Shown here piece after piece: positions 1-9,330 of a stretch of 64,000 nt of DNA. Position numbers and translations under genes: made by a program. The notes under the pieces are model-generated. The model searched no databases. It had not been told where the DNA came from and saw nothing but the letters and a program-made list of their open reading frames with translations. The DNA comes from Mycobacterium sp. 050128 (GTDB taxonomy: Bacteria > Actinomycetota > Actinomycetes > Mycobacteriales > Mycobacteriaceae), in assembly GCF_036409155.1 (NCBI RefSeq), contig NZ_JAZGLW010000007.1:1-64000 (forward strand), written 5' to 3'. Each line of letters begins with the position of its first letter. Position 1 is the stretch's first letter.

Positions 1-95
1 TCAACTACCATCGACCACACTCTGCCGCCGACGGCCAACCACCAGCATCACGACTCACCACCGGCGTCACCAACGTGCTGTCCTCCTACAGCTAG
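1..95 (+). pseudogene. C-terminal tail of a transposase (IS481-like), cut by window edge
   Basis: The third forward frame is open from the window start to a TAG at 93-95. It reads NYHRPHSAADGQPPASRLT followed by a short tail. This matches the usual end of IS481-type DDE transposases (the NYHRPHSALGG..P..RL pattern). The catalytic part would lie to the left of the window, so I cannot tell whether the gene is intact there. No second IS end was found on the right side. Confidence 0.55.
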
Positions 96-572
96 TCGGT
101 GGCCGATCGTTCATTCGGAGATTGATTTTCAGTTCGCGCTCGGCGGCGTCAAGGCACATGCAGGCGTTACCCGCATTCGCCTTGAACGCATGGTGCAACT
201 TCGTGGCAGTCCGCGGTTCCAGGTCGACATCATGGGATGCCTCAACGGGACGCCGACCCGCAGTTCAGGGCGACGTTCAACCGGTCGGGCCAACAGCATT
301 TGAACCTGCAACCACATGACCCCCAGTCAGTAAGCGTGATGCGTTCTCCCAGGTCAGACCGGGTTTCTTTCGGCAGCGCTGATTTCGCTCGAATGCGACA
401 CGGTAGCCGGCTCGGATACTGGCCGATTTCTTAGAATTCAGCGGCCTTGTGCACCACCGTCTTTCAATTCGATATGCACCGAAGCGAGACGGCGGGATCC
501 CAGCCAGTTTGCGGATACGTTTGGCTCGTCTTGCTCGCGAGGCAGGAATCTTTCCACACGAGAGCGGAATTT
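96..572. other. Non-coding stretch, no recognisable gene
   Basis: All six frames carry only short open stretches without family features or convincing start signals. It probably represents the flank of the transposase relic and the upstream region of the secreted protein at 573. Confidence 0.4.
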
Positions 573-1001
573 ATGAAAATCGGCATAGTCGTTGCGGCGA
601 CCACACTCCTTGCCAGCGTGCTGTCGCCACCAGCATCCCAAGCTGAGCCGCTCGCCGCGGCCGATGACCTAAAGATGAACGGTGTCTACCACTACGCCGA
701 CGAGGATGGCGATACCGGAACGTGGACGATTAGCACAACATGCAAGCCGGTCTGCGTTGCCCACGTCACGACCGGTCCCGGTGAAGGGTTCAACGCCCCG
801 CTGATTGATGGTCGTTACGACGTGAAGCGGACGATTCCGGAGGGCGCGATCTGTGGCAACGATCTCAGCCAGCATCCGGTCACCGTGGATCAATGGTGGG
901 ACCCGTTGACGCTCAACGGGGTTGCGATCTTCTTGGACAGCACCGCACCCTGCGGCCTGAGCGATCCGAGCGACACCTTTACCCTGACAAAAATCGGCTA
1001 A
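573..1001 (+). CDS. Small secreted protein, unknown function
   Basis: This 142-residue protein has a clear signal peptide: Lys2, a hydrophobic core at residues 4-18 and a likely cleavage site after ASQA (residue 24). The mature part has four cysteines (a TCKPVC pair, AICG and APCG), which suggests two disulfides in an exported domain. Mycobacteria encode many such small secreted proteins of unknown role. I chose the ATG at 573 because it puts the signal peptide at the N-terminus; the open frame extends further upstream but that part is not signal-like. It runs towards the metal ATPase gene and ends about 115 bases from it. No enzymatic motif is visible. Confidence 0.7.
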   Translation: MKIGIVVAATTLLASVLSPPASQAEPLAAADDLKMNGVYHYADEDGDTGTWTISTTCKPVCVAHVTTGPGEGFNAPLIDGRYDVKRTIPEGAICGNDLSQHPVTVDQWWDPLTLNGVAIFLDSTAPCGLSDPSDTFTLTKIG

Positions 1002-1116
1002 GCTCGCCCACTTATCCGGTGCAGACCGCATCGGGCCGCTGCACACTGCGGGGCCCACCGCATTGGCCCTCCACCAAGCAAGTGCAACCTCGTGCGGGAC
1101 CCAGTCGCCGACACGT

Positions 1117-3216
1117 TCAATTCTTCTCGGGTGCGCTTGGGTGACAACACGCGCACTCGTCACCGCAGCACGATCCCGGCTCACTTGGGGCGAGCCTGAG
1201 CGTCTGAACACCAACCGGCAATTCCTGAGTGGGTGTCCCGCAGCACGGATCACTTAGCGGTGGGGGTGCACCGATGTTGACATTGGGTGTCGACGTCAAT
1301 TTGGACGCCGCCGCGACGACGCCCGGCAACGGTTGCGTTTTGGCGGCGCGGATGGCGTTGAGGATGACCAGCACTTCCGCGGCTTCGTGGATGAGCACCA
1401 CTGCGGCCAATCCGAGTAGGCCCAACGCAGCAATCGGGATCAGGACGGTAATGATCACCAGCGACAGCACGATGTTCTGCAGCATGATCCGGCGAGCGCG
1501 GCGGGCGTGAGACAAGGTCTGAGGAAGGTGACGCAAATCCGCCCCCATGAGCGCGACATCGGCGGTTTCGATCGCGACGTCGGTACCCATGGCGCCCATG
1601 GCGATGCCGATGTCGGCAGTAGCCAGCGCCGGCGCGTCGTTGATGCCGTCGCCGACCATGGCGATCGGCTTACCGCGGGCCAATTCGGGCAGCAGTCGGG
1701 CTTTGTCCTCTGGCAGCAGGTCGGCGTGGACCGTAGTGATACCTGCCTCGCTAGCCAAGGCGTGGGCGGTGCGCGAGTTGTCGCCCGTGAGCATGGCGAC
1801 CTCGAACCCGTTACGGCGCAACGCAGTAACGACGTCGGCGGCTTCTGGTCGTAGTTCGTCGCGCACCGCGATTGCGGCCATAAGGGCGCCGTCTCGTTCG
1901 AGCAGCACCACGGTTGCTCCGGCCCCTTGCAGCCGATCAACCTCGCTGCGCAGTGGTCCTGAGTCGATCCAACCAGGTTTGCCCAGCCGCAGCGTCGTCC
2001 CGTCGAGTTGGCCGGTCAATCCGTGCCCGGGGACGGCGGTGACTCCGGTGGCGCTCGGGATGTTGGTGTCTATGGCGGCCAGAATCGCTTGCGCGAGTGG
2101 ATGTTCGCTGCGGGCTTCCAATGCCGCCGCTACCCGCAGAGCTTCGGTATCGGTGCTGTCACCGACGGTGATCGTGTTGATGACTTCAGGCCTGTTGCGG
2201 GTTAGGGTTCCCGTCTTGTCGAGCGCCACGGTGCGTATTCGACCCAGCGCTTCGACCGCCGCCCCGCCTTTCACGAGGGCGCCTTGCCGGCTCGCGGCGC
2301 CGATTGCGGCCACCACTGTCAGGGGCACGGCGATCGCCAAGGCGCACGGCGACGCGGCCACCAACACAACGAGGGCGCGCTGCAGCCAGACCAGCGGATC
2401 ACCAAGCAGTGCGCCAAACACAGCGACGGCAACTGCCAGGATCATGATCGCCGGCACCAGAGGCCGAGCGACCCGATCAGCGAGGCGTTGGCCGGCGCCT
2501 TTGCGTTCCTGAGCGTCTTCGACAATGTGGACGATCCGCGCCAGCGAGCTATCGTTGGCGGCCGCGGTCACTTCGACCTCGATGGCGCCGCTGCCGTTAA
2601 TGGCGCCGGCATGTAGCTGGTCGCCCGGGCCGGCCTCGATCGGCACCGACTCCCCGGTGATGGCTGATGCGTCGAGGCTGGTACGCCCGGCCGTGATCAT
2701 GCCGTCGGTGGCCGCCCGCTCCCCCGGACGTAGCACCATCTTCTCGCCGACCGCGAGATCCTCTGGGGCCACGGTGATTTCGCGGCCGTCGCGCACCACT
2801 GTGGCTGTCGGTGGCACCAGCGACAACAGAGCGCGAAGTCCGCGGCGGGTCCGTGTCACCGCGTAGTGTTCAAGCCCCTCAGCGATGGAGAACAAGACAC
2901 CCAGCATCGCCGCCTCGGCAAACTGGCCCAACGCGACCGCGCCCACCGCGGCGATCGTCATCAACGTCCCCACGCCGATGCGGCCATGCCGCAATCCGCG
3001 CAACGCACCTGGCACGAATGACGCCGCACCGGCCGCCGCTGAAGCGCATTCCAACACCGAGGCCACCGAAGTGCGCCCGAACGCCTCGATCAACCAGGCA
3101 GCCGCCAGCAGAACGGCGGCCAGCGCCGCCCAGTGCAATTCTCGAACCTGCCAGAGTTTTTCCGGCCCCGCCTGCGGTTGGTCAGCCTCGTCGCTTCCAC
3201 AGCACGCATCAGACAT
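1117..3216 (-). CDS. P1B-type heavy-metal transporting ATPase
   Basis: This 699-residue pump would export a soft divalent metal across the cytoplasmic membrane at the cost of ATP. Visible landmarks in order are the actuator TGES (187-190), the membrane metal site SPCALAI (289-295), the phosphorylation motif DKTGTLT (333-339), a SEHPLAQ nucleotide-binding motif and GDGINDAPAL. Near the end is an IHEAAEVLVILN stretch at the position of the HEG(G/S)T helix of SPC-type P1B pumps. SPC rather than CPC points to the Co/Zn/Cd/Fe side, but the exact metal is inference. Both tails are cysteine-rich (CC at 5-6; several CC pairs in the last 45 residues), and no classical HMA domain is present. Its start overlaps the end of the CadC-like regulator by 8 bases, so the two form one operon. 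Confidence 0.9.
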   Translation of the reverse strand: MSDACCGSDEADQPQAGPEKLWQVRELHWAALAAVLLAAAWLIEAFGRTSVASVLECASAAAGAASFVPGALRGLRHGRIGVGTLMTIAAVGAVALGQFAEAAMLGVLFSIAEGLEHYAVTRTRRGLRALLSLVPPTATVVRDGREITVAPEDLAVGEKMVLRPGERAATDGMITAGRTSLDASAITGESVPIEAGPGDQLHAGAINGSGAIEVEVTAAANDSSLARIVHIVEDAQERKGAGQRLADRVARPLVPAIMILAVAVAVFGALLGDPLVWLQRALVVLVAASPCALAIAVPLTVVAAIGAASRQGALVKGGAAVEALGRIRTVALDKTGTLTRNRPEVINTITVGDSTDTEALRVAAALEARSEHPLAQAILAAIDTNIPSATGVTAVPGHGLTGQLDGTTLRLGKPGWIDSGPLRSEVDRLQGAGATVVLLERDGALMAAIAVRDELRPEAADVVTALRRNGFEVAMLTGDNSRTAHALASEAGITTVHADLLPEDKARLLPELARGKPIAMVGDGINDAPALATADIGIAMGAMGTDVAIETADVALMGADLRHLPQTLSHARRARRIMLQNIVLSLVIITVLIPIAALGLLGLAAVVLIHEAAEVLVILNAIRAAKTQPLPGVVAAASKLTSTPNVNIGAPPPLSDPCCGTPTQELPVGVQTLRLAPSEPGSCCGDECACCHPSAPEKN

Positions 3217-3598
3217 CGTTGCGCTCCTTCACAGGTGACACGGAGAGGGTCATGACAGCCGAGGTGAGCTCCCGGCCCTGTTCGGTCAGTCGGTATATGA
3301 CGAGTCGGCCGGACCGGCGGGAGGACACCAGCTTGGCGACTTTGAGCTGACGCAAGTGATGCGACACGAGGTTCTGCGCCTGACCCACCACCCAGGCCAC
3401 ATCGCACACGCACAATTCGTCACCCGTCAGCAAGGCCGTCGCAATCGTGAGTCGCGTCGGGTCACTTAATGCTCGGGCGCGCGCCGCGAAGGCCTCAATT
3501 CGATCCAAGGACGATAGCGACGCTCGAATCGACTCAGCATGTCGCAGGTCCAGGCACAAGAGGTCGCGAGTATCCAACGGAGACTGTCCCATCCTCAT
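3209..3598 (-). CDS. CadC-like ArsR/SmtB metal sensor
   Basis: This 129-residue winged-helix repressor would release its operator when it binds metal. It has Cys15 in the N-terminal arm and Cys63/Cys65 in the ELCVCD motif of helix alpha-3. That is the arrangement of the Cd/Pb/Bi site of staphylococcal CadC. The recognition helix region reads QNLVSHHLRQL, followed by a wing with SSRRSGRLVIYRL. It is the first gene of the operon and its stop overlaps the ATPase start, so it most likely autoregulates the pump. An AT-rich imperfect repeat lies immediately upstream (3599-3620). Metal specificity is inferred from the cysteine pattern only. Confidence 0.88.
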   Translation of the reverse strand: MRMGQSPLDTRDLLCLDLRHAESIRASLSSLDRIEAFAARARALSDPTRLTIATALLTGDELCVCDVAWVVGQAQNLVSHHLRQLKVAKLVSSRRSGRLVIYRLTEQGRELTSAVMTLSVSPVKERNDV

Positions 3599-3620
3599 AT
3601 GCTAACGAATATTGATATGG
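3597..3620. promoter_or_regulatory. Putative CadC-like operator/promoter
   Basis: An AT-rich island in a GC-rich surround sits directly upstream of the CadC-like gene. It contains an imperfect inverted repeat with ATAT ends (ATATG at the start side, TGATAT at the far side). Size and position fit an ArsR/SmtB-family operator overlapping the promoter. The repeat is weak and not proven. Confidence 0.4.
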
Positions 3621-3744
3621 GGCGGAAGGTCTCCTCGGCATCGCTTGCCCGCTTTCCCCACGCAAGCGAAACGGCGGTGTGATCGGCTGCTCGCCGTCGG
3701 ACTGGCGCAGTTCGCAAGTTCGCTGACTCGTCTGATTCATTTGT

Positions 3745-4420
3745 CTAGAACACCGCGAAACACATAGCGATGTAGTGGCACATCGCCGCGAGGACGGTGA
3801 AGGCGTGGGAGATGTCGTGATGGTGCAGCGCCGTCGGCCGCAGTGCATAGAGAACCCCGCCGAGGCTGTAGAAGGCGCCCCCGGCCAACAACATGACTAG
3901 CGCTACTGCGCCGGTGCTTCACAAGATCGTGCCGCTGTACTGCAGGATCGTGCCGGTGTAACAGATCGACGCCGACCTGACCATCACGCACAGCGGCGCC
4001 GCCACCCAGCGCGGCGCGGTCGGATAGAGCAGCGTGAGCGCAACTCCGGTCGGCGCTGCGCCCCAACTGGCGGCCACGACCAGATGTTCTGTGGGGTGCG
4101 GTAGGGCCAACCAGGCGAACGGGTGTGTGGCTGGCGGCGATGAATACGAAGATCATCGAATGGTCCAGCCACGTCCGCGCCCCGGGGTCGAGCGAGTGCC
4201 GGTTGACGCGTTGAAACATTGCGCTGATAGCCAATACGGCCACGATCGCGACGAGGTAAGCCAATGTCGCGAGCCCCGCCTGGTTGGACGGGACCGCCCA
4301 CGCCACCACCAGCAATGCCACGGCCGCGATAACGGCCGCGGCCGCGAAGTATGGGATGGGCCCGCGGCGTGACCTCGACTTAGCCAGACCCAGGGCACGG
4401 CCCTCACCGCGGTGACTCAT
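3745..4420 (-). pseudogene. Hemolysin III / YqfA-family membrane protein, broken
   Basis: The first 100 codons from the ATG at 4420 are typical of the HlyIII/PAQR-like family, with membrane segments and the landmark VNRHSLDPGARTWLDHSMIFVFIAASHTP. The frame then slips near 4110-4130: the family sequence resumes in another frame as ALPHPTEH..., with YPTAPRWVAAPL, and meets an in-frame TGA at 3919-3921. It continues behind that stop to the normal C-terminus (HDISHAFTVLAAMCHYIAM) and a TAG at 3745. One frameshift and one nonsense codon therefore inactivate it. It lies downstream of the arsenic operon on the same strand, about 300 bases away. Confidence 0.75.
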
Positions 4421-4722
4421 TCGCGCAAAAGTGCACGACGATCGCCATCGGGCTTGATGTCAACTATCCGCCGAAGGCCTCCCAATCGCTCCTGAACGTG
4501 AAGGCGGGAAATGGATTTGGCGATTTGGCGCTTGGCGGCGCCTCTCTCACACAAATTGAGGAAGAGATCGGGACAGCGATCGCTAGGAGGCCAACGCATC
4601 ATAGACTTTCGCTGGCAGCGATGCCCAGCATTGGGCGTGCAGGCGCAGCTGGGCATGTGCCGGGCGGTCTAAAGTGGACACCCAGTCGCTGCCGATCGTC
4701 AGCTGTTATCGGGGCGGCGGCT
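4421..4722. other. Intergenic region, nothing recognised
   Basis: About 300 bases between the arsenate reductase gene and the broken HlyIII gene. I see no coding signal, strong hairpin or repeat. Confidence 0.4.
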
Positions 4723-5148
4723 CTACGTTGAGTCGGCTCGGATGCGGCCGAAGAGATCGGCAACACGTGTCGCGATGTCGTCGCGTACGAGGCGCATTCG
4801 TTCGATGCCGTCGATTCCGCGCTCGGAGGGTTCGTCGGTGTCCCAATTCTCGACGGTAATCCCGGGCGCGCGCTGGACCTTGGCTTCGCGCCCAATCGTG
4901 ATCACGAAGTCGACATTCTGAAGGAGGTTTGGATCGATGGGTTTGGGTCTTTCGCCGGAGATGTCGACTTCGATTTCGGCCAGCGACTCGGCGGACAGGG
5001 CGTTGATGCCCTCGCCCGGCTTCGTTCCGGCCGAGTAGACGAGAACTGCGTCACCGGCGAGCTTGCGCATTAGGCCGGCCGCCATTTGCGACTTCCCGCT
5101 GTTCTTAACGCACACGAACAGCACCGAGGGCGGCATAGCTTCATCCAT
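4723..5148 (-). CDS. arsC: Mycothiol-dependent-type arsenate reductase
   Basis: This 141-residue protein has the low-molecular-weight phosphatase fold that reduces arsenate to arsenite. The P-loop is CVKNSGKS with nucleophile Cys13; lysine stands where ordinary phosphatases have arginine. Together with SAGTKPGEG and ERMRLVRDDI this matches the Corynebacterium ArsC1/ArsC2 enzymes that use mycothiol and mycoredoxin instead of thioredoxin. No resolving cysteine pair is present, which fits that mechanism. It is the last gene of the arsR-acr3-arsC-arsC operon. A good ribosome site (AAGGAG) precedes the ATG at 5148, 15 bases after the previous stop. Confidence 0.88.
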   Translation of the reverse strand: MDEAMPPSVLFVCVKNSGKSQMAAGLMRKLAGDAVLVYSAGTKPGEGINALSAESLAEIEVDISGERPKPIDPNLLQNVDFVITIGREAKVQRAPGITVENWDTDEPSERGIDGIERMRLVRDDIATRVADLFGRIRADST

Positions 5149-5163
5149 GGCTCTGCTCCTTGA

Positions 5164-5838
5164 TTACCGCTGCGACTGTATGCCTAGTTCGGACAGCAGT
5201 CGGCGAACACGCTCTTCGATGTCATCGCGGATGGGACGCACGGCTTCGACCCCTTGCCCGGCGGGATCCACGAGTTCCCAATCCTCGTAACGCTTGCCGG
5301 GAAACAGGGGGCACGTGTCGCCGCATCCCATCTTGACGACGACATCTGCGGCCTGAACGATTTCGTCGGACCACGGTTTGGGGAACTCGCGGGTGATATC
5401 GATACCGACTTCCGCCATGGCCTGCACCGCAGACGGATTAACTTGATCGCCGGGTTCAGATCCGCCCGACCACGCCACTGCCTGGTCGCCCGCGAGGTGA
5501 TTGAAGAATCCGAGAGCCATCTGTGAGCGTCCGGCGTTATGCGTGCACAAGAACAAGACAGTCGGGCGCGTGTCAACGAGTTGCCCGCTGACACGCACGC
5601 GTGCCGCGAGGCGTTGGCGCGTCCACCGTTCCGCTCGCGCGGTTAGCGATTTCGCATCGATGGCGCGACCGTTGAATCGTTCGCAAGAGGAGCGCAGCGA
5701 CCGCTCGATATCGTCGCGGCCGACGTGCTCGCCGAACTCGGCGTGGAGCCGATCCGTAACGTCCTTCGGGGCCAGTTGCTGGTCGCCTGATTGATGCCCG
5801 AGCTGGTCTGTACTGGGTGACGGCGAGCTATCGGTCAT
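5164..5838 (-). CDS. arsC: Thioredoxin-type arsenate reductase with N-terminal helical domain
   Basis: This 224-residue protein has two parts. Residues about 20-90 are helical and resemble the three-helix N-terminal domain found before phosphatase domains in actinobacteria. Residues 92-220 form the arsenate reductase. The P-loop is CTHNAGRS with Cys98 and Arg104; Cys172 and Cys176 (GCGDTCP) fit the resolving pair of the S. aureus-type thiol relay, and Asp191 in VDPAG is the general acid. I chose the ATG at 5838, which overlaps the end of acr3 by 11 bases; longer starts inside acr3 are unlikely. Together with the following mycothiol-type ArsC, the operon encodes two mechanistically different arsenate reductases. 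Confidence 0.88.
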   Translation of the reverse strand: MTDSSPSPSTDQLGHQSGDQQLAPKDVTDRLHAEFGEHVGRDDIERSLRSSCERFNGRAIDAKSLTARAERWTRQRLAARVRVSGQLVDTRPTVLFLCTHNAGRSQMALGFFNHLAGDQAVAWSGGSEPGDQVNPSAVQAMAEVGIDITREFPKPWSDEIVQAADVVVKMGCGDTCPLFPGKRYEDWELVDPAGQGVEAVRPIRDDIEERVRRLLSELGIQSQR

Positions 5839-6937
5839 GGTGTGCTCCGCTGCCCGGCACGGCGTTCGAAGCATCCGCGGCGAAACGTCGCCGCAACGCC
5901 AGAGAGACGTAGACGAGTCCGACAAGCACTGGTACTTCGATGAGAGGGCCGACGACTCCGGCGAGAGCTTGCCCGGAGGTCGCCCCGTACGTCGCGATTG
6001 CAACAGCTATCGCGAGTTCAAAGTTGTTGCCGGCAGCCGTGAAAGCCAGCGTGGTTGTGCGCTGATAGCCCAAGTTGAGCGCCGCCCCCAAGAGGTATCC
6101 ACCGCCCCACATGATGGCGAAGTACGCCAGCAGCGGCAAAGCGATTCGGGCGACATCGAATGGCCTGCTGGTGATTTGATCGCCCTGTAAGGCGAAGAGA
6201 ATGACGATAGTGAATAGCAGGCCGTACAGGGCCCAAGGGCCGATAACCGTGAGAAACCTGTTTTCGTACCAGGTTCGGCCCTTGGCCTTTTCACCGAAAC
6301 GCCGCGACAAGTACCCGGCCAGTAGAGGGATACCAAGAAATATCACTACCGACTTGGCGATCTGCCAGGGGGAGGTGCTGATTGTGGTCTGCGGTAAGCC
6401 GAGCCAGCCCGGCAGGACTGACAGATAGAACCAGCCCAGGACTGCAAACATCACAACCTGGAAGATCGAGTTCAATGCAACCAGCACCGCAGCGGCCTCG
6501 CGGTCTCCACAGGCGAGGTCGTTCCAGATGATCACCATCGCAATGCATCTCGCTAAGCCGACGATGATCAATCCGGTGCGGTATTCGGGCAGATCGGGTA
6601 GCAGAAGCCACGCCAAGGCGAACATCACGGCGGGCCCGAGTATCCAGTTCAAAATCAGGGAGCTGAGCAGTAACCGTCGGTCGCCTGTTACCGAGTCCAG
6701 CTTGTCGTAGCGGACTTTGGCCAATACCGGATACATCATTACCAACAGGCCGAGTGCGATGGGCAGCGAGATGCCGTCGACCTGGACGCGCTCAAGAGCA
6801 GTATTGAGCCCCGGTACGAGCCGGCCCAACAACAAGCCGGCGCCCATCGCGATGCCAATCCAGACGGGCAGGAATCTGTCCAGGAGCGAAAGCTTTTCGA
6901 CGACGGCGGGATGACCGTGCGACTGGGTGGTGGTCAT
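5828..6937 (-). CDS. acr3: Arsenite efflux permease Acr3
   Basis: This 369-residue membrane protein has about ten hydrophobic segments and belongs to the ACR3 (BART superfamily) arsenite exporters. The conserved membrane cysteine is Cys131 in GLARCIAMVIIWN, the position needed for arsenite transport in characterised Acr3 proteins. A further landmark is the TLAFTAAGNNFELAIAVA segment. Its ATG overlaps the arsR stop (ATGA), and its own end overlaps arsC. Regulator, pump and two reductases thus form one translationally coupled operon. Confidence 0.93.
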   Translation of the reverse strand: MTTTQSHGHPAVVEKLSLLDRFLPVWIGIAMGAGLLLGRLVPGLNTALERVQVDGISLPIALGLLVMMYPVLAKVRYDKLDSVTGDRRLLLSSLILNWILGPAVMFALAWLLLPDLPEYRTGLIIVGLARCIAMVIIWNDLACGDREAAAVLVALNSIFQVVMFAVLGWFYLSVLPGWLGLPQTTISTSPWQIAKSVVIFLGIPLLAGYLSRRFGEKAKGRTWYENRFLTVIGPWALYGLLFTIVILFALQGDQITSRPFDVARIALPLLAYFAIMWGGGYLLGAALNLGYQRTTTLAFTAAGNNFELAIAVAIATYGATSGQALAGVVGPLIEVPVLVGLVYVSLALRRRFAADASNAVPGSGAHHDR

Positions 6938-7308
6938 GCCGACGCCTTCGCCGCGGAAACGTCAACTCTGAGTACCGTCGACAAGTTCGTCAATGCCTCC
7001 GGGACGACTGCGTAGTACACCCAAGAGGCGCGGCGTTCGGAGGTCAATAGCCCCGCATCCTTGAGGACCTTGAGGTGATGCGAGATGGTCGGCTGGGTTA
7101 CGTCGAATCCCTCAGATACGTCGCACACGCATGCCTCGCCGCCCGCGCGGCTGGCCACCATGCTGAATAGGCGCAGTCGGATCGGATCAGCCAGTGCTTT
7201 CAGCTTGGTCGCGATGTCGGCGGCGGCCTCTGGTGAGAGCGGCTCGGTTACTAAAGGCGCGTACGCGCACACGGACGCGTCTGGAAGCGGAAGCCGTGAT
7301 TTAGACAC
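6934..7308 (-). CDS. arsR: Arsenic-responsive repressor ArsR
   Basis: This 124-residue winged-helix protein heads the arsenic operon. Cys60 and Cys62 (EACVCDV) lie at the alpha-3 As(III) site and Cys14 in the N-terminal arm may be a third ligand. The recognition helix is TQPTISHHLKVLKDAG. It starts with GTG at 7308. A -10-like CAATAT on the minus strand lies exactly six bases upstream (7315-7320), so the transcript is probably leaderless, and the operator palindrome covers that hexamer. Confidence 0.9.
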   Translation of the reverse strand: MSKSRLPLPDASVCAYAPLVTEPLSPEAAADIATKLKALADPIRLRLFSMVASRAGGEACVCDVSEGFDVTQPTISHHLKVLKDAGLLTSERRASWVYYAVVPEALTNLSTVLRVDVSAAKASA

Positions 7309-7310
7309 TC

Positions 7311-7326
7311 ATCTATATTGATAGAT
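7311..7326. promoter_or_regulatory. ArsR operator palindrome over the ars promoter
   Basis: ATCTATATTGATAGAT is a perfect 6-bp inverted repeat (ATCTAT / ATAGAT) with a 4-base centre. It begins 3 bases upstream of the arsR GTG and overlaps the inferred -10 hexamer, so ArsR binding would block transcription directly. A closely similar sequence lies at 13113-13134 in front of the pst operon. Confidence 0.7.
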
Positions 7327-7407
7327 ATCGAACTGAAACGCAACCCGCCGGGCGTAGTGAAGAGCGGTCGTCGGCGCCAGACGATGGACTCAGACGCACG
7401 CGCAAGT

Positions 7408-8652
7408 TTAATCCGCGTGAGCACTCGGCGACAGATGCGGAACATCGCTGTCATCGGAACGAGCGGGAACACTGGCCAAGCCGATGACGGCTCCAAGAGC
7501 TCCGAAAGCGCCAAGCGCTATGAACATCAAGCCATATCCGCCGAACCAGCTCGCCAGGGCGGCACCGATCCACGGACTGGTCGCGGTGGCCAAGGTGACG
7601 GGGGCGGATAGGACGCCGTTCAGATGTCCGTAGTGGGTATGACCCCAACGTTCGGTGACGGCAGTCGCTTGTAGCAGGGTCATGATGCCCCGCACGAATC
7701 CGGCGAGAATCGCCATCACGATCAGCGGCACCACCGAGCTGAAAATTCCGAGTAGTGCTGTCGTCACCGCCACTCCTGCCAGAATCGATGCCACTCGCGC
7801 CCGTATGCCGAAGCGGGCGATCAGCGTTCGGTAACCGAGTCGGCCGAACACTTGTCCGATGCCGCCCAGGCCGAGCGCCGTGGCTGACATGCGCGCGTCG
7901 ATACCGTGCTCGGTCATCAGCGGCACGAGGTTGACGATGACCGAGTAGGAGGCCAACACAGCTACGGTGAGCGCGACTGCCAGTGCAACGAACGGGCGAC
8001 TCCGCGTGATTCGGCTGGGTGGTTCGCTGATGTGCAGCCCGGGCGCGGCCGGCCATGGGTGGCGAAGGCCAAAGAAGTGCGCCGGAATGGTCACGGCCGC
8101 CAGTAGCGCCGCGAGGGCGAGATAGGTTGTGCGCCAATCAAGTCGATCGGCCAGGGCGGCGGTCAGTGGCGCAAACACCGTGCTCGACAGCCCCGCCACA
8201 AGCGTCAGAATTGTCAGGGCGCCAACGTGGCGGGGGCCGAACCAGCGTGTCAACGCCGCGAACGCGGGCGGATACAGCACGGCGGCCATGGCCACTCCTG
8301 CCGCTATCCATGCGGCCACGAACCACGGAAACGTCGGAGCCAGCGCAACGCCCACCACTGCAAGTGGGCCGGCCACGGCGCCGGCGGTCATAACGCCACG
8401 CGGGCCATGTCGATCCAACCATCTGCCCACGATGACGCCGACGAGTGCCGAGGTGACCAATCCACCTGAGAACGCCGCGGTGACTGCTGGAGGGGACCAA
8501 CCAGTTCGCGCAGAAATCCGGACCGATAACACCGAAAAGGCGTAGTACAAAACGCCCCAACTCGTAATCTGGGTCAGGCACAAGGCAATTAGCGTCCAAC
8601 GCAGACCGCGCTCGTTCGTCGGATTGGACTGCGTCTGAACTTTTTCAGACAT
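7408..8652 (-). CDS. MFS transporter linked to the arsI gene
   Basis: This 414-residue protein has twelve hydrophobic segments and MFS signature features (WLDRHGPRGVMTAGA after segment 2). It is encoded directly downstream of the CadI/ArsI gene on the same strand. I set the start at the ATG at 8652 because the upstream extension of the open frame is not hydrophobic and lacks family character. The context suggests export of an arsenic species or of a product of the lyase. The substrate cannot be read from the sequence. Confidence 0.82.
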   Translation of the reverse strand: MSEKVQTQSNPTNERGLRWTLIALCLTQITSWGVLYYAFSVLSVRISARTGWSPPAVTAAFSGGLVTSALVGVIVGRWLDRHGPRGVMTAGAVAGPLAVVGVALAPTFPWFVAAWIAAGVAMAAVLYPPAFAALTRWFGPRHVGALTILTLVAGLSSTVFAPLTAALADRLDWRTTYLALAALLAAVTIPAHFFGLRHPWPAAPGLHISEPPSRITRSRPFVALAVALTVAVLASYSVIVNLVPLMTEHGIDARMSATALGLGGIGQVFGRLGYRTLIARFGIRARVASILAGVAVTTALLGIFSSVVPLIVMAILAGFVRGIMTLLQATAVTERWGHTHYGHLNGVLSAPVTLATATSPWIGAALASWFGGYGLMFIALGAFGALGAVIGLASVPARSDDSDVPHLSPSAHAD

Positions 8653-8781
8653 GGCGTGGTCGGGGTTGTCGCCGCAACCTGGATCGAAATGGCCTGAGCA
8701 AGTGCACCGATTCGACCGTGCAAGACAGTTGCGCACCCTCACTGACAGATGCGCAACCGTTCGCGCACGCGATCTGACTGA

Positions 8782-9264
8782 TCAGCAGCACGACGTCGTG
8801 CGGGCCGCCTGCTCCGTCTCCTCGGAGGATGCGCCGCCGCAGCAAACCCCACCTTCGGCAGTGCCGCCATCCGAATGCTGTGGGCTGGTGCCGAAAGTGT
8901 CGGAATCGGCTAGCACGGTATAAACCTCCCACTTCTCGCCACCCGGTCCGGTAACCCAGACCTTGTCTTGGGTGGCGAAGCAGCACGTCGTTCCGATTTC
9001 CTCGTCGGTGAACATTCCCTCACCCTGCAGGCGGGCGATCTCCTCATGCACCGTATCGCTGGACTGGACCTCGACGCCGAGGTGGTTGAGGGTGCCGCCT
9101 TGCCCCGGGTTCTCCAGGAGCACGAGCTTCAGCGGGGGCTCAGCGACGGCGAAATTGGCGTACCCCGGCTTGCGTTTCGCAGGCTGGATGTTGAAGAGCT
9201 TGGAGTAGAACAAGATTGCCTCGTCGAGGTTGTCGACGTTGAGGGCGAGTTGGACGCGCGACAT
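8782..9264 (-). CDS. arsI: CadI/ArsI-family vicinal-oxygen-chelate protein
   Basis: This 160-residue protein is very like mycobacterial CadI and the ArsI C-As lyases, which cleave the carbon-arsenic bond of trivalent organoarsenicals. The vicinal thiols Cys94-Cys95 (TTCC), His61 and Glu113 (GGEKWEVY) are in place. The first metal-ligand position is Gln5, as in CadI, rather than His5 of ArsI. The tail carries further cysteine pairs (141-142, 159-160) that could bind metal. The ATG at 9264 fixes the MSRVQLAL start typical of the family. It is transcribed away from the arsR at 9368 and probably shares its operator. Lyase activity versus metal binding is not decided by the sequence. Confidence 0.85.
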   Translation of the reverse strand: MSRVQLALNVDNLDEAILFYSKLFNIQPAKRKPGYANFAVAEPPLKLVLLENPGQGGTLNHLGVEVQSSDTVHEEIARLQGEGMFTDEEIGTTCCFATQDKVWVTGPGGEKWEVYTVLADSDTFGTSPQHSDGGTAEGGVCCGGASSEETEQAARTTSCC

Positions 9265-9330
9265 GAGAGTGAACCTCCATAGGTGTGAGACATGTATCGA
9301 AACCGTCTGACGTCCCCAGCTTGCCACCTT

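Noticed and set aside
1547..2512. Long plus-strand open frame opposite the metal ATPase
   Set aside because: Shadow of the ATPase gene; Ser/Ala/Arg-rich low-complexity translation without motifs.
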